Positions 1-11,830 of a DNA stretch of 64,000 nucleotides are shown in pieces. The DNA lies in NCBI GenBank assembly GCA_022376925.1, contig JAIOJX010000005.1, forward strand, positions 96,941,001-97,005,000, given 5' to 3'. A program made the translations under genes and the position numbers. Below the pieces are notes generated by a model. That model had not been told where the DNA came from and did no database searches. It saw only the letters and a program-made list of their open reading frames with translations. Origin of the DNA: Tragulus kanchil. Taxonomy: Eukaryota > Chordata > Mammalia > Artiodactyla > Tragulidae. Numbering within the stretch: the stretch's first letter is position 1; each line of letters starts with the position of its first letter.

Positions 1-628
1 TAATCCTCCAGAGTTCTTTTCAATAGGATGGTCACAGTTTCTAATGTCTTCTTTAATTTAAAAAAAAATGTATTTCCCACAAATAAACTTTGTGTAAATG
101 CCATTCAAAGAATTACTAAATATATGATCAGAGACAACAAAAACACTAAGCCAATAAAAAAAAAGATGTAGTTCAGATAATGTGTTGGAGGCTCTGGAAG
201 TCAGATGTACTATGCAGTGAGACGTTACGGTTTACTTCTTCCTATATCCTTTTCTCTAGATTCAGCATATTTAGAACTAATTAATACAATGCTAAAGCAA
301 TGAAACCCCACCGAGCTGAAATTGTTTTCTAATTCAAGATGGCAATGGCAATATTTATGCTATGCCACAAAAAGCTCCAATAACCAAGTATAAAATGAAA
401 TGAAGGAATGAATAACTCTCAAATCAGAGGTTATCAAATTAGCAAAGCTAGGCTGATTTATCAGTTAGAGGGAATTTAGTTTGTCCCAAGAACAATGGTG
501 GCTTGTTCCAAGAACAATGTTGATTTAAAATAGTGGTCATCTACCTACTGTTTCTTTGTTTAAGCCTTAGAAGCACTGATACTGCCATGAATACAGAGAA
601 TGTAAATGTCTATGCAGTTGTATAAGGA

Positions 629-2855
629 TAGCCTGACAAAGGAGAGAAAGACAATAAGGGTGACCTATGACCTCCAGTCACAGGTAGGTACAATTCGGTG
701 AGAAGGTACCAGAATGTTGCAATAATTAGAGGAAAGAAGCAGAAGAAATTTTATCAGAGAATGATCACAGCAACTCACTGTTTGGATTTTGAGCTCTCCT
801 GAACTAGTAACTCAAGCACTAATATTTACAATTCTATGTTTTCACAAATGGTTATTAATTCCATTCCAGATCAACTCTTAGCTGCACTTGAAGTACTCAA
901 TATAGGCTTAATTTCTCTGACCAGAGCTGCCTGCTTAGCTGAGAGAAGGGTTTCTCTTCAGACTGTCTTAAGGATGCACAGACCTCCTATTCTTCAAGAC
1001 ACTGGTGCTTATTCTACCACACGAGGGTATCTACACACCTGGACTTGATTGTATTAACTCAAATTATTGTTTTTCCTAAATTACTGAAGACTCTCTTCAT
1101 TATATCACATGCTGTTTTTCACACAAAGATCCTCAGGAATAAAAACGCCTCAGGTATTCTTGTTTCTCCCAAACAAGAAGACTGTCTCTGTAATTTATTG
1201 ATATAGTAAATTTTTACATTTATATTGATTTATGTTAATTCCTAGAAACTTTGCAGGAAATAAGGAAATAAGCAGAAAATATGCAACACTGTGGTATGAG
1301 TTTCTGGGTTAATCACATTCTTGGAAAGCTTTGTGACCCTAAATGCTTTTCATCCTTCAATATATCCCCCCCTCCTTCATCTAGCTGTATTATGTATAAT
1401 TGTGTGTTATTTTAAATACCAAACGAGGAAGAGGTAGAGATACCTATATGTGTACAGAAGCTAGATCTTATTTTCTATAAATCACTTTTATTGTGACATT
1501 CCTACACTAAAAATTTTAAAAAAGCATGGAGTTTATTTTCATTCCTTCACAAAAGATCAGAAGAAAAATAACAAAAATCTGCATGTTTCTAATCTGTATC
1601 TATGCACTTAAAAGAGCTATGAAACTGCCCTGAAAAATGAAAAGAACTTTCTCAAAACAGCAAATGAGACAGTTTTAAAGGTGGATATTACCCTGAGAAA
1701 ATCCAGCTCAAAGCTTTCAGTCCAAAGTTGAAAAAGAAAGGCTTATGAGCTGCCTGAATAGCCTGACAAAGGAGAGAAAGACAATAAGGGTGACCTATGA
1801 CCTCCAGTCACAGGTAGTAAGGTACCAGAATGTTGCAATAATTAGAGGAAAGAAGCAGAAGAAATTTTATCAGAGAATGATCACAGCAACTCACTGTTTG
1901 GATTTTGAGCTCTCCTGAACTAGTAACTCAAGCACTAATATTTACAATTCTATGTTTTCACAAATGGTTATTAATTCCATTCCAGATCAACTCTTAGCTG
2001 CACTTGAAGTACTCAATATAGGCTTAATTTCTCTGACCAGAGCTGCCTGCTTAGCTGAGAGAAGGGTTTCTCTTCAGACTGTCTTAAGGATGCACAGACC
2101 TCCTATTCTTCAAGACACTGGTGCTTATTCTACCACACGAGGGTATCTACACACCTGGACTTGATTGTATTAACTCAAATTATTGTTTTTCCTAAATTAC
2201 TGAAGACTCTCTTCATTATATCACATGCTGTTTTTCACACAAAGATCCTCAGGAATAAAAACGCCTCAGGTATTCTTGTTTCTCCCAAACAAGAAGACTG
2301 TCTCTGTAATTTATTGATATAGTAAATTTTTACATTTATATTGATTTATGTTAATTCCTAGAAACTTTGCAGGAAATAAGGAAATAAGCAGAAAATATGC
2401 AACACTGTGGTATGAGTTTCTGGGTTAATCACATTCTTGGAAAGCTTTGTGACCCTAAATGCTTTTCATCCTTCAATATATCCCCCCCTCCTTCATCTAG
2501 CTGTATTATGTATAATTGTGTGTTATTTTAAATACCAAACGAGGAAGAGGTAGAGATACCTATATGTGTACAGAAGCTAGATCTTATTTTCTATAAATCA
2601 CTTTTATTGTGACATTCCTACACTAAAAATTTTAAAAAAGCATGGAGTTTATTTTTCATTCCTTCACAAAAGATCAGAAGAAAAATAACAAAAATCTGCA
2701 TGTTTCTAATCTGTATCTATGCACTTAAAAGAGCTATGAAACTGCCCTGAAAAATGAAAAGAACTTTCTCAAAAACAGCAAATGAGACAGTTTTAAAGGT
2801 GGATATTACCCCTGAGAAAATCCAGCTCAAAGCTTTCAGTCCAAAGTTGAAAAAG
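629..2855. repeat. Direct duplication 1, period about 1116-1130 bp
   Basis: Bases 629-1736 recur as 1758-2855. The copies are essentially identical, apart from a short gap near the left edge (670-700 against about 1800) and single-base homopolymer differences near the right edge. About 20 unrelated bases separate them. No exon lies inside. It is read as an unmerged contig overlap. Confidence 0.9.
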
Positions 2856-2984
2856 TTGAGGTATAGGGCAATTAAATATGACCTGCTGAAGGTCACCTGG
2901 CTAGCACCCTGGTGAGAAATCAGATCTCCTGCCTTCTGAAGTTCTGTGCTCAACATGCTTAAAGATTTCCTTTATGGGCTTCTC

Positions 2985-3225
2985 TGACTTGGTTTTAGAA
3001 AATAAGCAAATATTTATAGAGCTTGCTTTGTCATAGACAGTGTTCTGAGTAGATTCTACATATTAACTAATTTAATCCTCACCACAATCCTATAAAGTAG
3101 AAACCTTAATTCATCCCATTTCATAGATGGGAAAATTGAGACTTAAGATCATACATCCATATGGTGGTCCTGGGATTCAAAACACAGGTGGTCCATTCAA
3201 GTGTCTATAATCTTAATAATCCGCT
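2985..3225 (-). repeat. MIR-like SINE fragment
   Basis: Read on the plus strand it has the reverse-complement MIR order: a stretch of the type 'taatcctcaccacaatcct', then 'catagatgggaaaattgag', then a 'gggattcaaa' core. It is diverged, as expected for this ancient mammalian family. Confidence 0.65.
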
Positions 3226-3277
3226 GTATCTCATTTCCTGTATATAATGTGGTCAAGTGCAAGCTTCAACTGGAATT

Positions 3278-3298
3278 ATTATTATTATTATTATTATT
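3278..3298. repeat. (ATT)n microsatellite
   Basis: About six ATT units directly precede the L1 3'-end fragment. In this antisense orientation the tract is T-rich and may derive from the poly-A end of that element. Confidence 0.85.
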
Positions 3299-3482
3299 TT
3301 TCTTTGATATTGGAGTATAGCTGATTAACAATGGTATGTTAGTTTCAGGTATGTTAGTTTCAGGTATATAAGCAAAGTGATAGTTATACATTACCTATTC
3401 TTTTTAAAATTCTTTTTTCATTTAGGTTATTGCAGAATATTTAGCAGACTTCTCTGAGCTATATAGTAGGTCTCTGTTGGCC
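3298..3482 (-). mobile_element. L1 3'-end fragment, antisense
   Basis: The plus strand shows the reverse complement of the common artiodactyl L1 tail: 'tattggagtatagctgatt', 'gttagtttcagg', 'agcaaagtgat' and 'ggttattgcagaata'. A short internal duplication ('gtatgttagtttcag') is visible near 3340-3365. Confidence 0.75.
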
Positions 3483-3828
3483 ATTTAAATATACAGTGTG
3501 CACATGTCAATCTCAACTGGGATTATTTTTCAAAATGGTACATGAAATCAAATTATTGTGCATATCAAGACATGCAGTTATATGTTTAAACATTGGTTGT
3601 CTATATATTCGGATTTAGACCTACCCATTTGTTGTCTATATATTTGCTATTTAGGCCTACCGATCCATAGGCATAAATTACCATGTACAATATAGAGGAC
3701 GGCACTTTGAGGGAATTTTCCTTGTCTTGCTACTATTGGCCCTAGAAATGGCTTGTACCATTTATGTGGTTATGAAAGCTGACTCTTATCACCACTACCC
3801 CTGTCTCAGGAGACCACAGACTGATGGA

Positions 3829-3873
3829 AATGTCCAGACACTTAACAGAGACTAATGTCTAGACACTTAACAG
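3829..3873. repeat. 25-bp imperfect tandem repeat, about 1.8 units
   Basis: The motif 'aatgtccagacacttaacag' at 3829 recurs with one mismatch at 3854. The surrounding sequence (3780-4230) looks like an old repeat that I cannot name. Confidence 0.75.
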
Positions 3874-5696
3874 GCTGACGCTGAGCTGGCTCCAGCTTCC
3901 CCAGGGGTCTGCCTGGAAGAGTTGATTAATATCAGCCGGATGTATGAAGAAATTAACACTCTGCGACAAATAAGAGGTAGCAGATGGGATGAAACTTGCA
4001 GATTAAGTGCTTCTTTTTCCCTGGGAAGTACCATTCCATGATGTACACAGCTTCTCTAGGGCCATCTGACACAACCAAGCAACTAGCAATATTCCTGGCT
4101 TGCTGTAGTTAGCTGGTCAGCTCAAGAATGCATTACTGTAGCTTTAGTTATGTCTGAGGTCCATCTGGGAGATAATATATATTAGTCTAAAGTTTTATTA
4201 CGGAGGATCGACTCTGCCACAGGCATATTTGGCATTGAAGACACAAGAAATTCTCTTTAATCAATGGGATAGAATAATAGAATCACGGGAACTCACAGAG
4301 AACTCATCTGTGAATGAAAAACGGGGCCTTCACCAAAGGATGATGCAAGCTGCTTACTATTATACTTGAGAAAGACGGTCTTGAAGGTGAGCTAATGGTC
4401 CATCCTTCTAGAGTACTTGAGCTTCACTGTCGTTAATTTAGGTTTTTCCATAAGTAATATATCTATATCATAGCACTTAATATTCCACAGAAATGCTCTC
4501 ACTGAATTATTACTGACCATTCTACCCTCAGATTTGAAAGAATGGCAATAGCAGAAGCAACCATCAGAAGAATGTTTCTGTATATCTTGCAAAATCACAA
4601 TTTAAAAATGATGTCTACTCTGGTACCAAAGTTTCTTGTTCTAGATGAGAAAAACCCATTGTGCTCAGAAAAGGTATTTGACTTGAAATACTATAATTTA
4701 TTTCTTATTATTATGTGAAAAATTTGCTTTTGAAAAATTCAGAGTCCAAAAAAGCACTCCACAGAAGTAATTAACATTTTGGGTCATTGCTAAAACATTT
4801 CTTTCCTTTCAATTAATACAGGCTTCTTTATAAGATTTAACTGTCCTTTTTTATAATTTTAATATTAAAGTGGCCTCAAGTCTAAAAAAGGTTACTACTG
4901 CTAAATATGCAACAAAAAATTTTAATAAGTTGTAGGCAAATATATAAATAAAGCTGGCAATTAGATTATCAACTTAAATCAGGCAAGTTTTAACAGGAAC
5001 TTATCTGTGAAACATACATGTGAAAGAAGAAAAGAGCTGGTTAATACTAGGCACTTTAGCCTCCACTCTGTTTCCCATGTTTCTTGAGATTTAGCTTACT
5101 TTATTCCTCAAGAAAATGTTCCTTATAATGCTACCTTTCCTATCTACTTTCTTCTTCTCAATATCTTTATAGATAGAGAATTTAAGTAGAAAGTACAGCA
5201 AATATTAATAATCAGCCAGTTATTGAGATAAACTTCAATTATCACACACTATGATATTCCAAAATTTATTTAATATAATTTATTCTGAGAATTACTGAAG
5301 CTTCCAAATGACCTTTCAAATTCATTATAACTTAAATGAAAAATTCCACTATTATACTAGAGCTAAATGTTGTTAACCAACCAGACTTCAATGTAAAAAT
5401 GTCTAGTCCATTAGTGTATGTATAAAGAGAAAGTAATAATCCAGTTGTCTGGTCATATTTTTCCAGTGGTATTATTGGTATCAGAGTCAATTTTAAACAT
5501 AATTATCTTCATAGGTTGTTGACTCTATCAACTCTATGAAAAACACAGCTTCCTTTTTTTCAGCTTGGGAAGAGTTCAACTTGTTTACTCACCTAATACC
5601 TATTTTGCAAATAGACTGTTAACACAGATTAGGCATAAATGATTAGTTACAGTACAAAAATTACACAGAGAGTCAGTATAGAATTGGTTAAGAAGT

Positions 5697-7934
5697 GGAA
5701 ATTCCCAAATCTTGTCTACTGTACTAGGCATAGGAATATGTGGCAACTTCTAGTACCTTTAAAATTTTCTCTCTTGCTGGGCTAGTCATACTTCTGGTCT
5801 CTAGCTCCTTTGAGGGAATTAGTTACCAGGTTTTACCATAATGTGAATTTCTCTCCTACCATCCTAAATCCTAGGCACCTAGCCCATTCTCCCTGTGGGG
5901 GGAGGATCCACAGTTTCCTGATTTCTTGTTCTCAGTATCCCAGACTTTTTTTCTGAATAGGGAACCATTCTAATGTCACCAAATCAGGTCCTATTTACCA
6001 AATTATATTTGCTTTTAGTTCTTCCTGAAACTACATTTCTCTTTAGAGTAAAATGATGTGTTTAACCAGCAACATCTTCTTATCCCAGCCTTCCTTATCC
6101 ACATCCATTCCATGGATATCAATATATACTCTTAGGCATGAACTTCAGTGGTGTCTAAGGAAATCAAATGTTTTGTGGATATTAGGAAGTCCCTTCATAC
6201 TTTCAACCCCCAACAAGTCATAGGAATTCTACCTGAGATCGTCAATGCTAGAACTGTAAAAATCTACGAAATCAGGATTATACCTACTGATAATTATAAT
6301 ATATAATTGTTATGTATATTATATTATAGCCATCTGATTGGAGCTAAATCTAATAGCATCTACATGAAGCCAAATTTTAAAGTGATATAAGAACAATATA
6401 TTCCTCCAAACATAATAGTGAGAAAAAAGCATTATAATTTGTTTCTTGTAAGTTGATTCTTTATGACATTCTAAATTCATCTTAACAGCAAATATTTCAC
6501 TTTTTAAAATAGAAGGCCAAAAAGGACACTTTAAACTCATGAAAAGAAAGGTGTTTTTTGTTTGTTTGTTTGTTTGTTTCCTTTTAACTGAAGTCATTTT
6601 AGGCATTTTCTTCTTGGAATGTTTATGACAGTTTCTAACGAAACAGTCTCATGAAAATAAAATGTAAGCTTAACAGGGTTCAAATGAAAGGCACATATTT
6701 GTGATCCTAAAATATTTTCTTTTAGCAAATTTTCCAGATACTTGGCTCTTCGAAATATTCAGAGATAGAAAGGGTCATCTAGTTCTTCTCTATAAGGAAA
6801 TGCTAAATCCGAAGAAAACAATCTAAAAGGAAATTCCCAAATTTCTACGTACTAGGCATAGGAATATGTGGCAACTTCTAGTACCTTTAAAATTTTCTCT
6901 CTTGCTGGGCTAGTCATACTTCTGGTCTCTAGCTCCTTTGAGGGAATTAGTTACCAGGTTTTACCATAATGTGAATTTCTCTCCTACCATCCTAAATCCT
7001 AGGCACCTAGCCCATTCTCCCTGTGGGGGGAGGATCCACAGTTTCCTGATTTCTTGTTCTCAGTATCCCAGACTTTTTCTGAATAGGAACCATTCTAATG
7101 TCACCAAATCAGGTCCTATTTACCAAATTATATTTGCTTTTAGTTCTTCCTGAAACTACATTTCTCTTTAGAGTAAAATGATGTGTTTAACCAGCAACAT
7201 CTTCTTATCCCAGCCTTCCTTATCCACATCCATTCCATGGATATCAATATATACTCTTAGGCATGAACTTCAGTGGTGTCTAAGGAAATCAAATGTTTTG
7301 TGGATATTAGGAAGTCCCTTCATACTTTCAACCCCCAACAAGTCATAGGAATTCTACCTGAGATCGTCAATGCTAGAACTGTAAAAATCTACGAAATCAG
7401 GATTATACCTACTGATAATTATAATATATAATTGTTATGTATATTATATTATAGCCATCTGATTGGAGCTAAATCTAATAGCATCTACATGAAGCCAAAT
7501 TTTAAAGTGATATAAGAACAATATATTCCTCCAAACATAATAGTGAGAAAAAAGCATTATAATTTGTTTCTTGTAAGTTGATTCTTTATGACATTCTAAA
7601 TTCATCTTAACAGCAAATATTTCACTTTTTAAAATAGAAGGCCAAAAAGGACACTTTAAACTCATGAAAAGAAAGGTGTTTTTTGTTTGTTTGTTTGTTT
7701 GTTTCCTTTTAACTGAAGTCATTTTAGGCATTTTCTTCTTGGAATGTTTATGACAGTTTCTAACGAAACAGTCTCATGAAAATAAAATGTAAGCTTAACA
7801 GGGTTCAAATGAAAGGCACATATTTGTGATCCTAAAATATTTTCTTTTAGCAAATTTTCCAGATACTTGGCTCTTCGAAATATTCAGAGATAGAAAGGGT
7901 CATCTAGTTCTTCTCTATAAGGAAATGCTAAATC
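5697..7934. repeat. Direct duplication 2, period about 1125-1132 bp
   Basis: Bases 5697-6809 recur as 6829-7934. The left copy has extra bases in the tract 'gactttttttctgaatagg' near 5942, and the right copy lacks part of the first 30 bases. The remainder matches base for base, including the (TTTG)n tract. It contains no exon. Confidence 0.9.
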
Positions 7935-8426
7935 AACACTGAAATCATGCAAATCCTCTCTCTAATTACCAGTTGAAGGTATTCCTAGCACAATGGAAAA
8001 GAAGATTATTTCTAATCCCACCAGCAATACCACATATCATATCTCTTTTCTAGAAATGAAACTGGTATAAAAACCCTAAAGAGGGATAAGGCATGAAATG
8101 TTGCACTGAAAATTCACCAGCTAAAATCACCTAAAGGGTGAGCTTTTTCATCTCAGCACTGTATTCAGTTCACAATCAACAAGGAGGATAAAATTTCAAA
8201 TTAATAGTCATTTAAATTGCAAGAAGAATACGTCTATGTCAAGGAAAGGATACTGAAGAGACCAACTGCACTGGAGCGACAAACATGGTAGAAAGACTGG
8301 GAGACCTTCTTTTTTTTTTTTTTTTCTTTAAACAAAAGAATCCAAGATGTTGGGTCTAACAAAGGTAAATGTCACAAAAAACTGAAGCTCAGACCCAGAC
8401 AAATACACACATATATATAGTTTTAC

Positions 8427-8450
8427 CTTGCTGCGTTGGGATCCTGTGAC
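8427..8450 (-). CDS. RYR2: RYR2 24-base alternative microexon (VTGSQRSK)
   Basis: On the minus strand a polypyrimidine tract (TCCTCATCCTTCCTTAAG) ends in an AG acceptor. Exactly 24 bases follow, reading Val-Thr-Gly-Ser-Gln-Arg-Ser-Lys, and then a donor GTAAAA. The exon begins and ends in phase 0, like its upstream neighbour (9705-9758, ending ...KSFE), so including it adds eight residues without changing frame. RYR2 is known to have an alternative 24-bp exon inserting VTGSQRSK after about residue 3715, and the position here agrees exactly. That insert has been reported to affect a nuclear-localisation-like segment and receptor behaviour in cardiomyocytes. It is too short for ordinary gene finders. 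Single copy in this window. Confidence 0.9.
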
Positions 8451-9704
8451 CTTAAGGAAGGATGAGGACAAGAAGCAAAATTGCAATAAACAACTGCTCG
8501 GAAGACAACCGATAGAGAATATATGGTGTGCACTTCAGAAAAACAGTATGAGTTGCTGCTCACAGCTCATTCTAATTTAGCTCAGTTTCTTATCTTATTG
8601 AGACTAGAACACATATCCCTTAGAAAAGATTATGTGTTATCCAGGAAATGAATCTTAAGGCATTTTCTTAGCCAGCAATAGTCACGGGTTAGTCTCAAAT
8701 TAGTTCATTTTGGCATTTTTTTTTTTTTTTTTACACAATAATGTCAATGCAATGCCATAGGGATGCCCTCATCCAATTGTTCTAGAAAGGGGTCCTACTC
8801 AATATCTACTCCTCACCTACATATTTTTTATGGGTCCACTTTAACTAAAGACTTAGAGCTGGTTACTAATATGTTTCCAGACTTCTACCTCAAAACTTAC
8901 ATGTAATTTAATAGCAGGAAAAAAAAAAAAGTCTAATCTATTTCCTTCCATTTAATTTGTTTTTGGAAATTAAAAAAAAAAAAAAGAACCAATAAATAAG
9001 GAGAGTGGCAGTTATTAGCAACAGCTAGTCTTTCTTATTAAAAAAAAAAAAAAAAGATAGCCGAAGCCAAGTAGGAAAATAATACTTGCTTTCTTTTTAG
9101 CTAATGAATATTGAGCAATACTTCAAATTATATGGAAATCTAAAAGCTGAGAAGGTTTCAGGAAATAATCATAAAATAGAACATAATCCTAGGAATATAT
9201 GCAATCCTGCCTCATGCAAGCAAACTGTGTGCCACTTTTAGCATATGTACAGGCAATGAGTGACCTAATTGGGCAGAAGTCAAAAAAGACCAAATCTTTC
9301 AGACTTCTTCGATTCAGAAAAAAATAGTCAGATCGAGGCTTGAATTAGAAACTTGATGTCAGTTGATCTTCCACAAATATTTTTCTCCCATGCCTGTGGG
9401 AAATTTTAGATCCCATCATCCACCGAGATGAGAACAATTTGAAGCAACCTCATCTCTGAGGGCTCTCAGGAACACTCATCCTGAACATATGGGCGTTACT
9501 GAATCCTTTCACTAGTCTATGTTCCTTGGCCTTAACTTCAGCAAATGTTAGGACTTAGATTTGTCCATCCAGCTTCTGACATGCAGTTCCTTGACACAAT
9601 AAGCTGCAATAAGCCATGAAGCAAGAAACATAAATGTCAGTTATAAGCTATGAAACAATGTTCCAATGTAAACAAAAGACAAATATGGGAAAGATCCATC
9701 TTAC
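8451..9704 (-). other. RYR2: RYR2 intron between the acidic-loop exon and the microexon
   Basis: It is AT-rich, with several A or T homopolymers of 11-18 bases (about 8308-8328, 8717-8732, 8920-8931, 8971-8985 and 9039-9056). The homopolymers in this orientation could be decayed retroposon tails, but I recognise no family. No coding sequence is visible. The upstream end enters duplication 3. Confidence 0.7.
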
Positions 9705-9758
9705 TTCAAAGCTCTTCACTTCCTCTTCCCCATCATCATCCTCCTCATCATGACAACT
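9705..9758 (-). CDS. RYR2: RYR2 acidic-loop exon (SCHDEEDDDGEEEVKSFE), copy 1
   Basis: Fifty-four bases between an acceptor ...TATCAG and a donor GTAAGA encode 18 residues, SCHDEEDDDGEEEVKSFE, in phase 0 at both ends. In the mammalian protein this is about residues 3698-3715, a very acidic, probably flexible loop at the beginning of the core solenoid. It follows the ...YADIMAK exon at 21368-21419 and precedes the optional microexon at 8427-8450. A second identical copy lies at 10840-10893, inside a duplication that I regard as an assembly error, so the gene should have only one. Confidence 0.93.
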
Positions 9759-9989
9759 CTGATACATGTAAAAAAAAAGAAATTTGAACAAGGGTCAACA
9801 GGATAAGAATATGCTGAGACAGAAAATATAGATGAATTTAGCACAGAATAATGAATCATCTGGGTTAATTTATCAATATTATTTAAATATATTCATTATA
9901 TGTAATAAGTTTATATGGCATGATCGATGAATTTGTGACCTAAAGGAAAACTCTGTGCCTATATAAAATAAAAATACCAAACTACCAAT

Positions 9990-10056
9990 TATTTATATAT
10001 ATATATATATATATACACATATATATATACATATATATACATATATATATGTATAT
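9990..10056. repeat. TA/CATA microsatellite, copy 1
   Basis: A run of about ten TA units is followed by alternating CA-interrupted TA blocks, including 'acatatatatacatatatat'. It is copied at about 11130-11193 with one more TA unit. Confidence 0.9.
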
Positions 10057-10839
10057 CATGGAGATATTTATGAAGTCTGTATCATACTGCACATACTACT
10101 TATTCATGCATTTTCCTTGTTGAAATCAAACCACAAGCCCTGAAGACAGGATCAATTGTTTTTCTCCTCTTTTATGCTCCCATTACAATGTGTTAATAAG
10201 ACAATAACTACAAATTAAAATTAACAGAAAGCAGCATCCATTAATTAAAGTGAATCTTGTAATCAAGTTTTTAATAAGTTTTCTTAAAAAATGAAGGCAG
10301 TAATCATAAAATAAAACATAATCCTAGGAATATATGCAATCCTGCCTCATGCAAGCAAACTGTGTGCCACTTTTAGCATATGTACAGGCAATGAGTGACC
10401 TAATTGGGCAGAAGTCAAAAAAGACCAAATCTTTCAGACTTCTTCGATTCAGAAAAAAATAGTCAGATCGAGGCTTGAATTAGAAACTTGATGTCAGTTG
10501 ATCTTCCACAAATATTTTTCTCCCATGCCTGTGGGAAATTTTAGATCCCATCATCCACCGAGATGAGAACAATTTGAAGCAACCTCATCTCTGAGGGCTC
10601 TCAGGAACACTCATCCTGAACATATGGGCGTTACTGAATCCTTTCACTAGTCTATGTTCCTTGGCCTTAACTTCAGCAAATGTTAGGACTTAGATTTGTC
10701 CATCCAGCTTCTGACATGCAGTTCCTTGACACAATAAGCTGCAATAAGCCATGAAGCAAGAAACATAAATGTCAGTTATAAGCTATGAAACAATGTTCCA
10801 ATGTAAACAAAAGACAAATATGGGAAAGATCCATCTTAC

Positions 10840-10893
10840 TTCAAAGCTCTTCACTTCCTCTTCCCCATCATCATCCTCCTCATCATGACAACT
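10840..10893 (-). CDS. RYR2: RYR2 acidic-loop exon (SCHDEEDDDGEEEVKSFE), copy 2
   Basis: This is identical in sequence and splice sites to 9705-9758. It is 54 bases in phase 0, so splicing both copies would stay in frame and add 18 acidic residues. That makes it a trap for automatic annotation. The copy sits inside duplication 3 and most likely represents the same genomic exon. Confidence 0.88.
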
Positions 10894-11128
10894 CTGATAC
10901 ATGTAAAAAAAAAGAAATTTGAACAAGGGTCAACAGGATAAGAATATGCTGAGACAGAAAATATAGATGAATTTAGCACAGAATAATGAATCATCTGGGT
11001 TAATTTATCAATATTATTTAAATATATTCATTATATGTAATAAGTTTATATGGCATGATCGATGAATTTGTGACCTAAAGGAAAACTCTGTGCCTATATA
11101 AAATAAAAATACCAAACTACCAATTATT

Positions 11129-11129
<1 letters not shown>

Positions 11130-11160
<31 letters not shown>

Positions 11161-11193
11161 TATATACATATATATACATATATATATGTATAT
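11130..11193. repeat. TA/CATA microsatellite, copy 2
   Basis: This is the same tract as 9990-10056 with one additional TA unit, in the right arm of duplication 3. Confidence 0.9.
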
Positions 11194-11624
11194 CATGGAG
11201 ATATTTATGAAGTCTGTATCATACTGCACATACTACTTATTCATGCATTTTCCTTGTTGAAATCAAACCACAAGCCCTGAAGACAGGATCAATTGTTTTT
11301 CTCCTCTTTTATGCTCCCATTACAATGTGTTAATAAGACAATAACTACAAATTAAAATTAACAGAAAGCAGCATCCATTAATTAAAGTGAATCTTGTAAT
11401 CTTTTTTTATGATAAGTTAATTTTCTATTATATTTGCTCTACAAGAGGAACTTTCAACTGTTTCCAATATTATTCTTTTACAGAAAAATGATAAAACTGA
11501 CAACTTCATTATTTTGAGTTATTTTTAAGAAATAATAAAGGAGCTGTGTATGTATTCTTAAATAATTCCCACAGCTGAAATTTTTTCTGGTGAAGGACCC
11601 AGAGCTGTGTGTGGGTTAGGAACA

Positions 11625-11830
11625 TGGCCTGAGGAGGCAGAGTGAGAAGTTCAAATTCTGATACTGCTATTTAGGAGCTGTTTAGTCTAGGGTAAGTTCC
11701 TTTACCTCTCTGAGTCTTCACTTGCTCATATTTAAAGTGCAAATAACTAAAATAGCAATCAGGTTCCTGAGAGGATCACATGAAATAATATGTGGACATT
11801 GTTCGCCCATTAGGAACCAGGGTCTGAAAA
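11625..11830 (+). repeat. MIR SINE
   Basis: It shows the MIR consensus order on the plus strand: 'gttcaaattctgatactgc', 'aggagctg', 'ttcctttacctctctgag', and a tail resembling 'gaggatcacatgaaataat'. Moderately diverged, near full length. Confidence 0.85.

Larger units (their letters stand above)
1..8426 (-). other. RYR2: RYR2 intron downstream of the microexon (partial)
   Basis: I see no coding exon here on either strand. The next constitutive RYR2 exon should begin with residues like EKEMEKQKLLYQQ. I looked for it on the minus strand and did not find it, so it probably lies beyond base 1. The intron holds two duplications (629-2855 and 5697-7934), a MIR-like and an L1 3' fragment near 3 kb, and a (TTTG)n tract at about 6558-6581, copied at about 7682-7705. 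The stretch at about 3780-4230 is less AT-rich and looks like an old unrecognised repeat. The remainder is AT-rich sequence with nothing I can name. Short ORFs here have no family resemblance. Confidence 0.75.
9166..11401. repeat. Direct duplication 3, period 1135-1137 bp (contains an exon)
   Basis: Bases 9166-10264 recur as 10301-11401. Both copies contain the SCHDEE exon and a TA-rich microsatellite. The copies differ by one TA unit in the microsatellite and by one substitution near the left edge. Unrelated filler lies between them (10265-10300). Confidence 0.92.

Noticed and set aside
836..2164. Pair of identical 70-residue ORFs on the plus strand
   Set aside because: They are the same ORF doubled by duplication 1. 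There is no family resemblance, no coding context, and it is antisense in an intron.
3780..4230. More GC-balanced stretch that might be an exon or processed pseudogene
   Set aside because: No frame gives a recognisable protein on either strand, and no splice-site pair frames a conserved segment. Left as an unnamed old repeat.
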